Assembly: GCA_037443565.1 (NCBI GenBank)
Contig: JBBIOB010000008.1
Location: forward strand, 3,507 to 67,506
DNA from: Fervidifonticultor_A sp037443565
GTDB taxonomy: Bacteria > Sysuimicrobiota > Sysuimicrobiia > Sysuimicrobiales > Humicultoraceae
Direction: 5' to 3'
DNA: 64,000 nucleotides
Part shown: positions 7,493-16,094 of the stretch, piece by piece
Numbering within the stretch: the first letter of the stretch is position 1
How the letters are laid out: each line of letters opens with the position of its first letter
Translations under genes and position numbers: made by a program
The notes under the pieces: generated by a model
Seen by the model: only the letters and a program-made list of their open reading frames with translations
Told to the model about the DNA's origin: nothing
Databases searched by the model: none

Positions 7493-9079
7493 CTACCGCC
7501 GCACACGGACGCGGATCGTGTGATGCCCCGTGGCACCGTCAGGTAGCGGCGGCGATTCGCGGGCCGTCTGGGTCACCCCGGTGCCGTCCTGCGCGCGTAC
7601 CTTGAGCGCGTATTCCCCGGGAGCCGCCGGCTTCCAGATCGCGGCCCAGAGCACCCAGGTGTGCGGACCCAAGGCCGGCTTGACCTCGGCCTTCGACCAG
7701 GTCCTGCCGCCGTCGGTGCTGACCTCGACCACGGTGATGCCGCGGTCGCCGCTGTACGCCCACCCGCCCAGCTCGACCTCGCCCAGCGGAACACCCCCGG
7801 CGGGCGTGGTGAACGCCGACATGGTCTGCACGACCGCCTCGTCGCTCCAGCCCGAGGCCTGCCAGTACCCGGTGAAGTGGGTGGAGACGGCCTCGATCCG
7901 CGTGAGCCACTTCGGGTTCTTCATCCCGAACAGGCCGGGAATCAGCATCCGTACCGGAAAGCCGTGCTCGGGCGGCAGCGGCTCGCCGTTCATCTCGTAG
8001 GCCAGCATCACCTCGGACTGCATCGCGTCGGCGACAGGGATGCCCTCGCTGTACCCATCGGCGCAGCGCAGCGCGAAGCGGACCGCCCGCGGGTTGACCC
8101 CGCCGGCCCGCGCGATCAGGTCGCGAAACCGCACGCCCTTCCACATGGCGTTGCCGATGAGGTCGCCGCCGACCTCGTTGCTGATGCACTCCAGCGTGTG
8201 GTACCGCGAGAACGAGGGCATCGCTTTGATCTCGTCATAGGTCAGCCTGACGGGACGGCTCACGAGCCCGGAAATCTCCAGGCTCCATCTCGCGGCGTCG
8301 AGGCGTGGGTCGAGGCCGGCCGCGTTCTTGCTGATCACGTAGAACTGGCTGTTGGGCGTGATCTCCGGGGGCAGGCCCTGCACGCGCTGGAAGATCGCCG
8401 GCACGGCGGCCGCGGCCTGGGCGGCGACCGTCCGCGTCCACTGCCACAGCGCGCCGACTCCGGTCCACGCTGCCGCGAGGACTACCGAGCGGGCCATGAA
8501 CTCGCGGCGGTCCACGCCCCCGGCGGCGGCCTCCGGCGCGCCCGTGGAACTCTGGGGTACGGCGGAGGCGCCTGCCGGCGGGCGCCGCAGGGGAAGCAGG
8601 CGCAACCCCAGGACGAAGGCCAGCCCGGCCAGAGCCGCATGGCCGGCGATGGCGCCGGCCAGCAGGCGCAGGGCCTGCGCCTCGGGGTGATCGGCTCCCT
8701 GCGCACCCAGGATCGCCTCCAGGTACTGCAGCGCTGGACGTCCGGCGACTGCCGCCAGCCCCACGCCCGCGGCAATCGCCGCGCCGAGCCCCATCGTCAC
8801 GGGGTGACGGGACCGCGCGCCCCAGAGTCCGCCGAAGGCGGCGGCGACGAGCGCGACCGCCGCCATGCTGGTCCAGAGGCCCACCGGCTTGGCGGCGAAC
8901 TTCAGCCGCACGATGAGGAAGCTCATGACCTCCAGCGGTAGCAGGCCACGCGCCCGCTCGGCGATCCCCGCCGCCAGCACGAGGCCCGCGGGCAGCACGT
9001 TGGCGACCATGACGGCCGCAAGCACCGCGCCGGCGAACCCTCCGACCACCGCCGCGCGCCACGAAAGGGCCTGCTGCAT
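7493..9079 (-). CDS. Membrane-anchored sulfite-oxidase-family molybdopterin oxidoreductase
   Basis: Three parts are visible. Residues 1-165 hold about four or five hydrophobic helices. A linker with VDRREFMARSVVLAAAW (190-206) resembles a Tat signal placed internally. Residues about 235-528 form a SUOX-type Mo domain with the molybdenum-ligand cysteine C298 in LECISNEVGG, then a Mo-co dimerisation domain. The ATG at 9079 sits behind GGGGGGAGACC; the frame upstream is not coding. 528 residues. The likely reaction is oxidation of sulfite or a similar small substrate on the outer face, with electrons going to the respiratory chain; the substrate is not provable from sequence. It follows nuoC by 134 bp. 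Confidence 0.82.
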   Translation of the reverse strand: MQQALSWRAAVVGGFAGAVLAAVMVANVLPAGLVLAAGIAERARGLLPLEVMSFLIVRLKFAAKPVGLWTSMAAVALVAAAFGGLWGARSRHPVTMGLGAAIAAGVGLAAVAGRPALQYLEAILGAQGADHPEAQALRLLAGAIAGHAALAGLAFVLGLRLLPLRRPPAGASAVPQSSTGAPEAAAGGVDRREFMARSVVLAAAWTGVGALWQWTRTVAAQAAAAVPAIFQRVQGLPPEITPNSQFYVISKNAAGLDPRLDAARWSLEISGLVSRPVRLTYDEIKAMPSFSRYHTLECISNEVGGDLIGNAMWKGVRFRDLIARAGGVNPRAVRFALRCADGYSEGIPVADAMQSEVMLAYEMNGEPLPPEHGFPVRMLIPGLFGMKNPKWLTRIEAVSTHFTGYWQASGWSDEAVVQTMSAFTTPAGGVPLGEVELGGWAYSGDRGITVVEVSTDGGRTWSKAEVKPALGPHTWVLWAAIWKPAAPGEYALKVRAQDGTGVTQTARESPPLPDGATGHHTIRVRVRR

Positions 9080-9213
9080 GTGGTCTCCCCCCATTCGGCC
9101 GTTCACCAGACAAGAACCTCTCAGGGGGATGCAAAGATTCCGTGCGGGACCTCCCGGTGGGGACGGGAACGCGGCAGATCGGGGAGCCAGGGTTGCCCGG
9201 GGTCGATCGCAGA

Positions 9214-9813
9214 TCAGGCCCGCTCGCCCAGCCCCAGCCCCTCGATCTCGCGCTGGCGCTGCGCGGCGAGCTCCACCAGCCACTCCGGCTCCTGGTAGAC
9301 GTAGTCCTTGCGCAGCGGGTGGCCCTGCCAGTCCTCGGTCATCATGATCCGGCGCAGGTCGGGATGCCCCTCGAAGGTCACGCCGAGCAGGTCGAAGGTC
9401 TCCCGTTCGTGCCAGTTCGCGCCGGCCCAGATCCCGGTGACACTCGGCACGCGGGCGTCGTCCCGCGGCACCCGTACCTTCAGCAGCATCTCGTGCCGCG
9501 CTGCCATGGAGAACAGGTGGTAGACGACCTCGAGCTGGCCCTGCGCGGGCCGATCCACGGCCGAGACGAACGAGCAGTAGTCGAGGTGGAAGGGCGCCTC
9601 GTCGCGCAGCACGCCACAGATCTCCGGCAGCCGGCCGGCCGGGACAAACGCGCCGGGAACGTGAAAGGTCGGACCCTTCGCCTCGTGCCGGCCCCCTCGG
9701 CCGCCGGCGGCCGGCGCGGCATGCGCGTCCTCCGGCGGCTCGCTCGCGTGGGGGAATGGCTCGACCACCCCGGGAAACCGCTGCCGCAGCTGCTCGACGA
9801 GCTCCCAGCTCAT
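9214..9813 (-). CDS. nuoC: NADH-quinone oxidoreductase subunit C
   Basis: Peripheral arm subunit of complex I. The C-terminal family signature WHERETFDLLGVTFEGHPDLRRI with DWQGHPLRKDY is clear. Near residues 28-48 there is a low-complexity Ala/Gly/His insertion before the conserved core. The ATG at 9813 overlaps the nuoI stop as ATGA. 199 residues. Its place after nuoI is unusual; most clusters run A-B-C-D. Confidence 0.92.
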   Translation of the reverse strand: MSWELVEQLRQRFPGVVEPFPHASEPPEDAHAAPAAGGRGGRHEAKGPTFHVPGAFVPAGRLPEICGVLRDEAPFHLDYCSFVSAVDRPAQGQLEVVYHLFSMAARHEMLLKVRVPRDDARVPSVTGIWAGANWHERETFDLLGVTFEGHPDLRRIMMTEDWQGHPLRKDYVYQEPEWLVELAAQRQREIEGLGLGERA

Positions 9814-10289
9814 GAGAGGCCTCGCATCTTGATGACGCCGTGCGCGATCGGCTCCTTGGGCGCGGCGCGCCGCAGGTCTTCGAGGGAGTAGAGCAGGCTC
9901 GCGCGGTTGTAGGTGCTCGTTTCGTAGTGCGGCACGAAGACGATGGCCTCGGTGGGGCACACCTCCACGCACAGCCCGCAGTAGCAGCACTTGTCCATTT
10001 CGATGTCGAAGCGGGTCAGCAGGCGGTCCTTCCCCTTGCCCGCGGCCTCGATGTGGATGCAGCGATCGGGGCACACGCGCTCGCACTGGAAGCAGATGAT
10101 GCACCGGTCGCTGCCGGTCTCGGGATCGATCGGCAGGGCCAGCAACCCGTGCCATCGGGGTGAGACGTCCACCTTCTCCAGCGGGTACTTCACGGTGATC
10201 TTGCGCGCGAGCAAGGCCCGCCATGTCACCCGGAGCCCGGCGTAGAGCCCGGCGACCGCCTGCCATGCCTGCGCCGCCAGCGTTGCCAT
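9810..10289 (-). CDS. nuoI: NADH-quinone oxidoreductase subunit I
   Basis: Ferredoxin-like subunit carrying two [4Fe-4S] clusters (N6a/N6b): CIICFQCERVCP and CCYCGLCVEVCPTEAI. An N-terminal amphipathic region precedes them, followed by KYPLEKVDVSPRWHGLLAL. 159 residues, typical. It links NuoC/D to the N2 cluster in NuoB. It overlaps nuoC by four bases and lies ten bases after nuoD, so it is in the same operon. Confidence 0.95.
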   Translation of the reverse strand: MATLAAQAWQAVAGLYAGLRVTWRALLARKITVKYPLEKVDVSPRWHGLLALPIDPETGSDRCIICFQCERVCPDRCIHIEAAGKGKDRLLTRFDIEMDKCCYCGLCVEVCPTEAIVFVPHYETSTYNRASLLYSLEDLRRAAPKEPIAHGVIKMRGLS

Positions 10290-10298
10290 TGCCCCCTC

Positions 10299-11402
10299 CT
10301 ACCGGTCGACGTCCGAGAGCACGATATCCACGCTGCCGAGGATGGCGACCACGTCCGCCACCTTCCACCCCCGCATCATCTCCGTGAGCGCGAACAGGTT
10401 GGAGAACGACGGCGCCCGGATCTTGACCCGGTACGGGGTGTCATCGCCCTCGCTCAGGAGGTAGATCCCGAGATCGCCGCGCGGCGACTCGGTGCGGGCA
10501 TACGCCTCGCCCTTCGGCAGCTTGACGTTGACCGGCACCTTGGCGCGGATCTCCCCGGCCGGCAGGCGCTCAATCGCGTGGCGGATGATCCGCACGCTCT
10601 GCCGCATCTCTTCCATACGCACCTGGTAGCGGGCAAAGCAGTCCCCGACCTCGGAGGTCGGGACGTCGAAGTCGAGCTCGCCGTAGGCCTCGTACGGGAA
10701 CGCCCTGCGCACATCGAAGGGCACGCCGGACGCCCGCAGGACCGGCCCGCAGGCACCCATGTTGATGGCGAGATCGCGGGGCAGGATGCCCACGCCCTGC
10801 ACGCGCGCCAGGAAGATCGGGTTTCCCGTCAACAGCTCGTGGTACTCGTCGATCCGGATCAGCATCTCGTCGCAGAACTCCAGTGCCCGGTCGGTCCAGC
10901 TCGCGGGCAGGTCCTCGTAGACGCCGCCAGGACGGAAGTAGACGTGGTGCAGACGGCCGCCGGTCACCTGTTCGAAGAGGTCGAGGATCCGCTCCCGCTC
11001 CCGGAAGCAGTACAGGAAGACCGTCGTGGCCCCCAGGTCGAGCCCCCAGGTCCCCACCCAGACCAGGTGGCTGGAGAGCCGCTGCAGCTCCAGCATGATT
11101 GTCCGCAGATACTTCGCCCGGGGCGGGACCTGAATGCCGCCGATCTTCTCGACGGCCAGGAGGTACCCTTCTTCGTTGGCGAGCGCGGTCAGGTAGTCCA
11201 TGCCGCGGTCGGTCAGCGCGACGTTCTGGAGGTAGGTCCGGTACTCCATCATCTTCTCGACGGACGAGTGCAGGTACCCGATGTCGGGCTGGATGTCGGT
11301 GATGTTCTCGCCGTCGAGCGTCACGACCAGGCGCAGCACGCCGTGGGTGCTGGGATGTTGCGGCCCCATGTTGAGCATGAGTTCTTCGGTGCGAAGCGCC
11401 AC
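10299..11402 (-). CDS. nuoD: NADH-quinone oxidoreductase subunit D
   Basis: 49-kDa subunit of complex I, forming the quinone site with NuoB. The opening MLNMGPQHPSTHGVLRL with the quinone-site GPQHPSTHG, the MDYLTALANEEGY segment and the C-terminal GSVDIVLSDVDR are diagnostic. The NiFe-hydrogenase cysteine pairs are absent, so it is not a hydrogenase large subunit. 367 residues. It lies 18 bases after nuoB. Confidence 0.96.
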   Translation of the reverse strand: MALRTEELMLNMGPQHPSTHGVLRLVVTLDGENITDIQPDIGYLHSSVEKMMEYRTYLQNVALTDRGMDYLTALANEEGYLLAVEKIGGIQVPPRAKYLRTIMLELQRLSSHLVWVGTWGLDLGATTVFLYCFRERERILDLFEQVTGGRLHHVYFRPGGVYEDLPASWTDRALEFCDEMLIRIDEYHELLTGNPIFLARVQGVGILPRDLAINMGACGPVLRASGVPFDVRRAFPYEAYGELDFDVPTSEVGDCFARYQVRMEEMRQSVRIIRHAIERLPAGEIRAKVPVNVKLPKGEAYARTESPRGDLGIYLLSEGDDTPYRVKIRAPSFSNLFALTEMMRGWKVADVVAILGSVDIVLSDVDR

Positions 11403-11420
11403 GGTGCGGCTCCTGAGCGA

Positions 11421-11981
11421 CTAGGCCTTCGCCGGGAGTGCCCGGCGGAGGAACGGTTCGGCCTTGATCTTCTCCTGCAGCTTGAGGATGCCCTCGATCA
11501 GCGCCTCGGGCCTTGGCGGGCATCCCGGCACGTAGACGTCCACCGGGACGATCTGATCGATGCCCTTGAGGATCGAGTAGTTGTCGTAGTAGAATGGTCC
11601 ACCACACGTGGCGCACGAACCCATCGAGATCACGTACTTGGGCTCAGGCATCTGCTCGTAGAGCCGCCTGACGATGGGCGCCATCTTGATCGTACAGCGC
11701 CCGGCGACGAGCATGCAGTCGGCCTGACGGGGTGTCGCGCGGAAGATCACGCCCATCCGGTCGAGATCGAACCGGCTCGCGCCCGCCGCCATCATCTCGA
11801 TGGCGCAGCACGCCAGCCCGAAGGTCAGGGGCCACATGCTGGACGCCCGGCCCCAATTGAGCAGCGTCTCGGTCTTGGCCAGGACGACGCTGCCGCCCGG
11901 CAGGACATCGAGGATCTCGATGGCCGAGTCGATCGGCGCGATCCGAGACGGCGCTGGCGTGAGCGGTGGCTGTGTGGTCAT
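11421..11981 (-). CDS. nuoB: NADH-quinone oxidoreductase subunit B
   Basis: Holds the terminal [4Fe-4S] cluster N2. Ligands C58 and C59 (LACCAIEMMA), C123 (GSCATCGGPF) and C154 (PGCPPRPE) are present. 186 residues with a short variable N-terminus. First gene of the nuoB-D-I-C run; 160 bp without a gene precede it, where the promoter should be. The NADH module (EFG) and the membrane subunits are not in this window. Confidence 0.95.
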   Translation of the reverse strand: MTTQPPLTPAPSRIAPIDSAIEILDVLPGGSVVLAKTETLLNWGRASSMWPLTFGLACCAIEMMAAGASRFDLDRMGVIFRATPRQADCMLVAGRCTIKMAPIVRRLYEQMPEPKYVISMGSCATCGGPFYYDNYSILKGIDQIVPVDVYVPGCPPRPEALIEGILKLQEKIKAEPFLRRALPAKA

Positions 11982-12141
11982 CAGTTCCTCCCCGACCCAT
12001 CGGCCGGTGTCCGTCCCATGAGTTACGACGGCGGCGGGAGCACGTCCTCTGTCGCGCCGTCCTTCGAGCGATCCGCGCCGCCGGCCGCGCGCCCACCCAT
12101 GACGACGCCCGACGGAAGGCGCCTATTCCGCCGGAACCCCA

Positions 12142-12468
12142 TCACTCTCGGAACGGCGTGATCGTCTTCACCCAGTAGAGCCGCGCGATCTCCCGCACCC
12201 GGCCAGGCGGCACGCCTCGGACCTCGATGGTCTTGCCCTCGATCCCAGAGACCCTCCCGAAGCGCTGGAACATCAGGACGTGGAACCGCTCCGGCGCAAA
12301 GGGCAGCGTGACCCGCAGATCCACCGTGCCGCGCTCGGAGACATAGGCGTCGAGGTCGCCGGGAGTCTTGAACGCGGCCTGGTGCGCCAGCCAGGCCTGC
12401 CAGGCCAGGATGCCCACCAATGTGATCAGGCCGATGCGGCCTGCCCGCGAGACTAGCAGCCGACGCAT
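12142..12468 (-). CDS. Small membrane-anchored protein of an ABC transporter operon, function unknown
   Basis: 108 residues with one N-terminal hydrophobic segment (GLITLVGILAWQAWL, about 13-27) and a soluble remainder containing TVDLRVTLPFAPERFHVLM. I do not recognise the family. Its ATG overlaps the stop of the upstream ATPase gene (TGATG), so it is translationally coupled as the last gene of the transporter operon. It may be a membrane-tethered accessory or an unrelated protein; nothing in it shows catalysis. Confidence 0.6.
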   Translation of the reverse strand: MRRLLVSRAGRIGLITLVGILAWQAWLAHQAAFKTPGDLDAYVSERGTVDLRVTLPFAPERFHVLMFQRFGRVSGIEGKTIEVRGVPPGRVREIARLYWVKTITPFRE

Positions 12469-13241
12469 CACGACGGCGATGTCCGGACCAGGGAGAGCAC
12501 GCGTGCCACCAGGCCCTTGAAGGCGGCGTCTTCGACCAGACGGTGCCAGCTCCTGGGGCGGGGCAGCGCCACGTCGATCGTCTCGCGGACGCGGCCGGGC
12601 CTCGCTGAGAGCACTATGACGCGGTTCGCCAGGAAGACGGCCTCCTCGACATCGTGGGTGATGAACAGGATCGTCGGCCGCCGGTCTTCCCAGATGCGGG
12701 TGAGCTCCTCCTGCAGGGTCATGCGGGTCTGTGCGTCGACGCTGGCAAACGGCTCGTCCATCAGGAGGAGCTCCGGGTTGTTGGCCAGCACCCGGGCCAC
12801 GCCCACACGCTGCTGCATGCCGCCGGACAGTTCGTGGGGATAGCGGTCCTCGAACCCTTCCAGGCCGACCAGGGCAATATACTCCCGCGCGATCCGGTCG
12901 CGCTCGGGCTTGGGCACGCCGCGCATCTTGAGCCCGAAGCCGACGTTGTCGAGCACCGTCTTCCACGGGAAGAGGGCGAAGGTCTGGAACACCACTCCGC
13001 GGTCGGGTCCCGGCCCCTGGATGCGCCGGCCGTTGAGCAGGATCTCCCCGCGCGTGGGCGCGATGAACCCGGCGATGATGTTCAACAGCGTGGTCTTCCC
13101 GCAGCCGCTGGGGCCGAGGATCGAGACGAACTCTCCGTTGTGAATCTCCAGCGAGACGTCCTCGACCGCGGCCACGTGCTGCCCGCTGTAGAGGTCGAAG
13201 TACGTCTTGCTGAGGTCGCGGATCACCAGGCCGTCGGTCAT
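12468..13241 (-). CDS. ABC transporter ATP-binding protein, SsuB/TauB family
   Basis: ATPase for uptake of a small organic anion (nitrate, sulfonate or taurine type). Walker A GPSGCGKTT, Q-loop TFALFPW, signature LSGGMQQRV, Walker B LLMDEPF and the switch histidine in FITHDVEEA are all intact. 257 residues; the ATG at 13241 begins MTDGLVIRDLSKTYFDL. It follows the second permease by seven bases. Confidence 0.92.
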   Translation of the reverse strand: MTDGLVIRDLSKTYFDLYSGQHVAAVEDVSLEIHNGEFVSILGPSGCGKTTLLNIIAGFIAPTRGEILLNGRRIQGPGPDRGVVFQTFALFPWKTVLDNVGFGLKMRGVPKPERDRIAREYIALVGLEGFEDRYPHELSGGMQQRVGVARVLANNPELLLMDEPFASVDAQTRMTLQEELTRIWEDRRPTILFITHDVEEAVFLANRVIVLSARPGRVRETIDVALPRPRSWHRLVEDAAFKGLVARVLSLVRTSPS

Positions 13242-13248
13242 CGGCCGC

Positions 13249-14079
13249 CTAGCCCTCCCTTCGGGTGAGGCCCCACCGCTCGATCGTGGCGCGCTCCACG
13301 GGGCCGAGTAGCCCGGCGTCCACCACGTACCACAGGATCCCGAGCACAATCATCCCCAGGATCATCTCGACGACGCTGCCGGCCCTCCGCGCGTCGAACA
13401 TCATGAAGCCGATCCCGCTGGTCCCCACGATGATCTCGGCGGCGATCAGCGCGCGCCAGCCGTATCCCAGGCCGTTGCGCAGGCCGGTGATGATGTTCGG
13501 CAGCGCCCCGGGGATCATCACCTCCCAGAGCACCCGGGCGGGCCGTGCGCCCAGGCTCAGGGCAGCGCGCAGCATGTCTGCGGGAATCATGCGCACGCCC
13601 AGCGCGGTGTTGAAGATCACGGGGAAGATTACCGTGTACACGATCACGAAGGTCATCGTGGTCAGCGTGAACCCGAACCAGATGAGCAGGATCGGCAGCC
13701 AGGCGATGTCGCCGATCGCCTGGAAGAAAATGACGACAGGCCAGAAGAACCGGTAACTGGCCGCATGCAGGCCGACCAGCAGCCCGAACGGCACCCCAAT
13801 CGCGATGCCCACACCTGCGCCCACCACCAGCCGCGTGACGCTGTCCTGCAGGTAGGCCGGCAGGATACCCTTGTAGGTCAGGTCGCCGAACGACCAGACG
13901 ACCTCGAGTGGTCCAGGGAAGAAGGCGCGCGGGAAGACCCCCATCTCGACGACGATCCACCACGCGGCAACGATGGGCACGAACGGCCCCAGCGTACGGA
14001 CGGCGGGCGTCGCGGCGACCCAGCGCGCCACCCGGCCGATGGCCGTGGGCGCGGTTCCCGCCGGGACCGCCGCGCTCAC
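13249..14079 (-). CDS. ABC transporter permease, SsuC/TauC family (second)
   Basis: Inner-membrane permease with about six helices and the EAA-type loop ALSLGARPARVLWEVMIPGALPNIITGLRNG. The GTG at 14079 overlaps the stop of the first permease (GTGA) and follows GGAGGGC; the frame extends upstream as an antisense artefact only. 276 residues. Related to but distinct from the neighbour at 14076-14912; the two probably form a heterodimer. Confidence 0.88.
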   Translation of the reverse strand: MSAAVPAGTAPTAIGRVARWVAATPAVRTLGPFVPIVAAWWIVVEMGVFPRAFFPGPLEVVWSFGDLTYKGILPAYLQDSVTRLVVGAGVGIAIGVPFGLLVGLHAASYRFFWPVVIFFQAIGDIAWLPILLIWFGFTLTTMTFVIVYTVIFPVIFNTALGVRMIPADMLRAALSLGARPARVLWEVMIPGALPNIITGLRNGLGYGWRALIAAEIIVGTSGIGFMMFDARRAGSVVEMILGMIVLGILWYVVDAGLLGPVERATIERWGLTRREG

Positions 14080-14912
14080 ACCGCCCTCCGGGTCAGACCC
14101 CAGCGCTCGATCGTCCGGCGCTCCAGCGGCGCAAGGACCAGCCGGTCGATCGCCACCCAGATCGCGCCGATCAGGATCATGCCGAGCACGATGACCTCGG
14201 TGCGATAGAAGTCCCGCGCCAGGAAGACCATATAGCCCAGCCCGGCGTTCGTGGCGATGATCTCCGCGGCGATCAGGCCCCGCCAGGCGAACCCCATGCC
14301 GGTGCGTATGCCGGTCACGATGTTCGGCAGCGCCCCGGGCAGCAGGACCTCGGTGAGAATCCGCCACCGCGTCGCGCCAAGCGAGCGCGCCGCATCACCG
14401 AGGGCCCGCGGGATGCTGGTCACGCCCAGGATCGTGTTGTAGATTACCACAAAGAAGACTGCGTTGAAGATTATGAACGTGATGGCGCCGAAGCCGTAGC
14501 CGAACCACAGGGTGGCGAGCGGGATCCACGCGATACCTGCCAGCACCGCGAAGAACCGGAGAATCGGTGAGAAGAACCCCGCCACGGCCCGGTTCGTGCT
14601 GATGACGACGCCGAGCGGGATGCTCGTGAGCACGGCCAGCGTGCCGCCGACCAGGACGCGCTGCATGCTCTGCCAGACGTGGTCGGCGAGATCACCGGTA
14701 CGAAGCTGCGCGCCGAAGGCGGCTACGACGTCTACGGGGGCAGGGAACACCCGCAGCGGGATGTCGTAGACGCGGACGACCACCGTCCAGACAACGACCA
14801 GGGTGACGAAGGGGGCGGCGAACCAGAGCGCCGCCCCCAGGATCCTGGCCGCCCGCTCTGCCGCTCGATGCGGTGCGCGCGGCGCGGCGGTCGTCATCCC
14901 GCCATGCCCCAT
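14076..14912 (-). CDS. ABC transporter permease, SsuC/TauC family (first)
   Basis: About six membrane helices and the cytoplasmic coupling loop SLGATRWRILTEVLLPGALPNIVTGIRTG. 278 residues from the ATG at 14912; a second ATG at 14897 (MTTAAPRAP) behind GGCGGG is equally possible. It begins nine bases after the substrate-binding protein. The C-termini of both permeases end ERWGLTRR, showing they arose by duplication. Confidence 0.88.
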   Translation of the reverse strand: MGHGGMTTAAPRAPHRAAERAARILGAALWFAAPFVTLVVVWTVVVRVYDIPLRVFPAPVDVVAAFGAQLRTGDLADHVWQSMQRVLVGGTLAVLTSIPLGVVISTNRAVAGFFSPILRFFAVLAGIAWIPLATLWFGYGFGAITFIIFNAVFFVVIYNTILGVTSIPRALGDAARSLGATRWRILTEVLLPGALPNIVTGIRTGMGFAWRGLIAAEIIATNAGLGYMVFLARDFYRTEVIVLGMILIGAIWVAIDRLVLAPLERRTIERWGLTRRAV

Positions 14913-14921
14913 CCCTGCCCG

Positions 14922-16025
14922 CTAGCGAGGCGGGGTGAAGGTGAAGCCAGCCGCCACCTGCGCCGCCCGCGGGATCGGCGGGAGATCGTCGAACAGCTCT
15001 GGATGCCGCGCCATGACGTTGAGAATCGGCCCGGGCATGAAGACCCGGTTCACGTCGAACGTCCCGGGGAGGAACCCCAGGCGGTTCAGGCTGGTCACCG
15101 CATTGTGCAGCGCCAGGTAGTTGTAATACGAGATGCGGATGTCCAGCGTCGGCAGGTTGTTGCGCACACCCTGCAGCGCGACCTCGGGCGTCCGCTGGAG
15201 CCCCGGGAGCCACCGTACCGCGATCTCGGCGGTCCGGACCGGGTTCGCCCGCATGAACTTGTCCGCCTCGGCACGCGCGGCCAGGAAGCGCTCGATCGTC
15301 TCCTGGTTGCGCTCAGCCCAGCTCCTGAGCGCCACGTTGAAGCCCATGAACCCGATGAACCCTCCTCCGCGGACGACCTCATAGGCGTTGGGCACCTCGC
15401 GGAGCGCGATCACCGGGAACGGGTCCCAGGTCGCAAACGCGTCCACCGCGCCGCCGCGCAGCGCCACAGGCATCTCGCCGGGCGGCGTGTTCACGAGCGT
15501 CACATCGCGCACGGCCAGCCCGGCCCTCTCGAGGACCCCCAGGACGTAGAGGTGGCTGATCGTGCCGAAGGATGCGGCGATCCGCTTGCCGCGCAGGTCC
15601 TGGATCCGGCGGATGCCGCTGCCCTCGCGGGCGACCAGCGCCATGGTGTCATCCCCGCCCAGCTTCACCGAACTGCCGCTGTAGTTGCCGAGAATCACCA
15701 GGTCCATGCCGCGCAGCACCGCGCCGATCATGGGCACGCCGACCTGACCCATCTGGATCTCGCCGGCCTGCAGCGCGTTCAACAGGTCCACGCCGGTGGG
15801 GTACGGTGTGGCGATGGTGACGTTCAGCCCCCATTTCTCAAAGAACCCGCGGTCGAGCGCCACGGGCACCCCGAGCTGGTCAATGGCGCCGACAATGCCA
15901 ACCCGTATCGCCACCGGCGCGGGCGCCGCGGTCCCGGCCAGGGGCATCAGGCTCAGAACCAGGCCGGCAATGACCGCCAGCGCAAGGTACCGGGGTGTCT
16001 GTCTGTCTCCTCCTCGAGGCTGCAT
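14922..16025 (-). CDS. ABC transporter substrate-binding protein, NMT1/SsuA-like
   Basis: Periplasmic or extracellular binding protein. Signal sequence (YLALAVIAGLVLSLMPLAGTAAPA), then the class II fold: IRVGIVGAIDQLGVPVALDRGFFEKWGLNV, DLRGKRIAASFGT and ATWDPFPVIAL. The chosen ATG at 16025 has AGGGAGGAACGTG; upstream in-frame ATGs overlap the 19-bp tandem repeat. 367 residues. The ligand is unknown; the family binds sulfonates, taurine, nitrate, thiamine precursors or aromatic acids. Confidence 0.87.
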   Translation of the reverse strand: MQPRGGDRQTPRYLALAVIAGLVLSLMPLAGTAAPAPVAIRVGIVGAIDQLGVPVALDRGFFEKWGLNVTIATPYPTGVDLLNALQAGEIQMGQVGVPMIGAVLRGMDLVILGNYSGSSVKLGGDDTMALVAREGSGIRRIQDLRGKRIAASFGTISHLYVLGVLERAGLAVRDVTLVNTPPGEMPVALRGGAVDAFATWDPFPVIALREVPNAYEVVRGGGFIGFMGFNVALRSWAERNQETIERFLAARAEADKFMRANPVRTAEIAVRWLPGLQRTPEVALQGVRNNLPTLDIRISYYNYLALHNAVTSLNRLGFLPGTFDVNRVFMPGPILNVMARHPELFDDLPPIPRAAQVAAGFTFTPPR

Positions 16026-16050
16026 CACGTTCCTCCCTTCTGCTGTCGGC

Positions 16051-16093
16051 ATGGATTCATCCCGTCTGTATGGATTCATCCCGTCTGTATGGA
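16051..16093. repeat. Tandem 19-bp repeat between kinase and binding-protein genes
   Basis: ATGGATTCATCCCGTCTGT occurs twice head-to-tail (16051-16069, 16070-16088), followed by the first five bases of a third copy. It lies in the 69-bp gap between the PfkB kinase and the transporter binding protein and resembles replication slippage. It adds no reading frame. Confidence 0.7.
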
Positions 16094-16094
16094 C

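Noticed and set aside
10299..11981. NuoB/NuoD as group 4 NiFe hydrogenase subunits
   Set aside because: NuoD lacks the NiFe cysteine pairs and keeps the quinone-site GPQHPSTHG; complex I fits.
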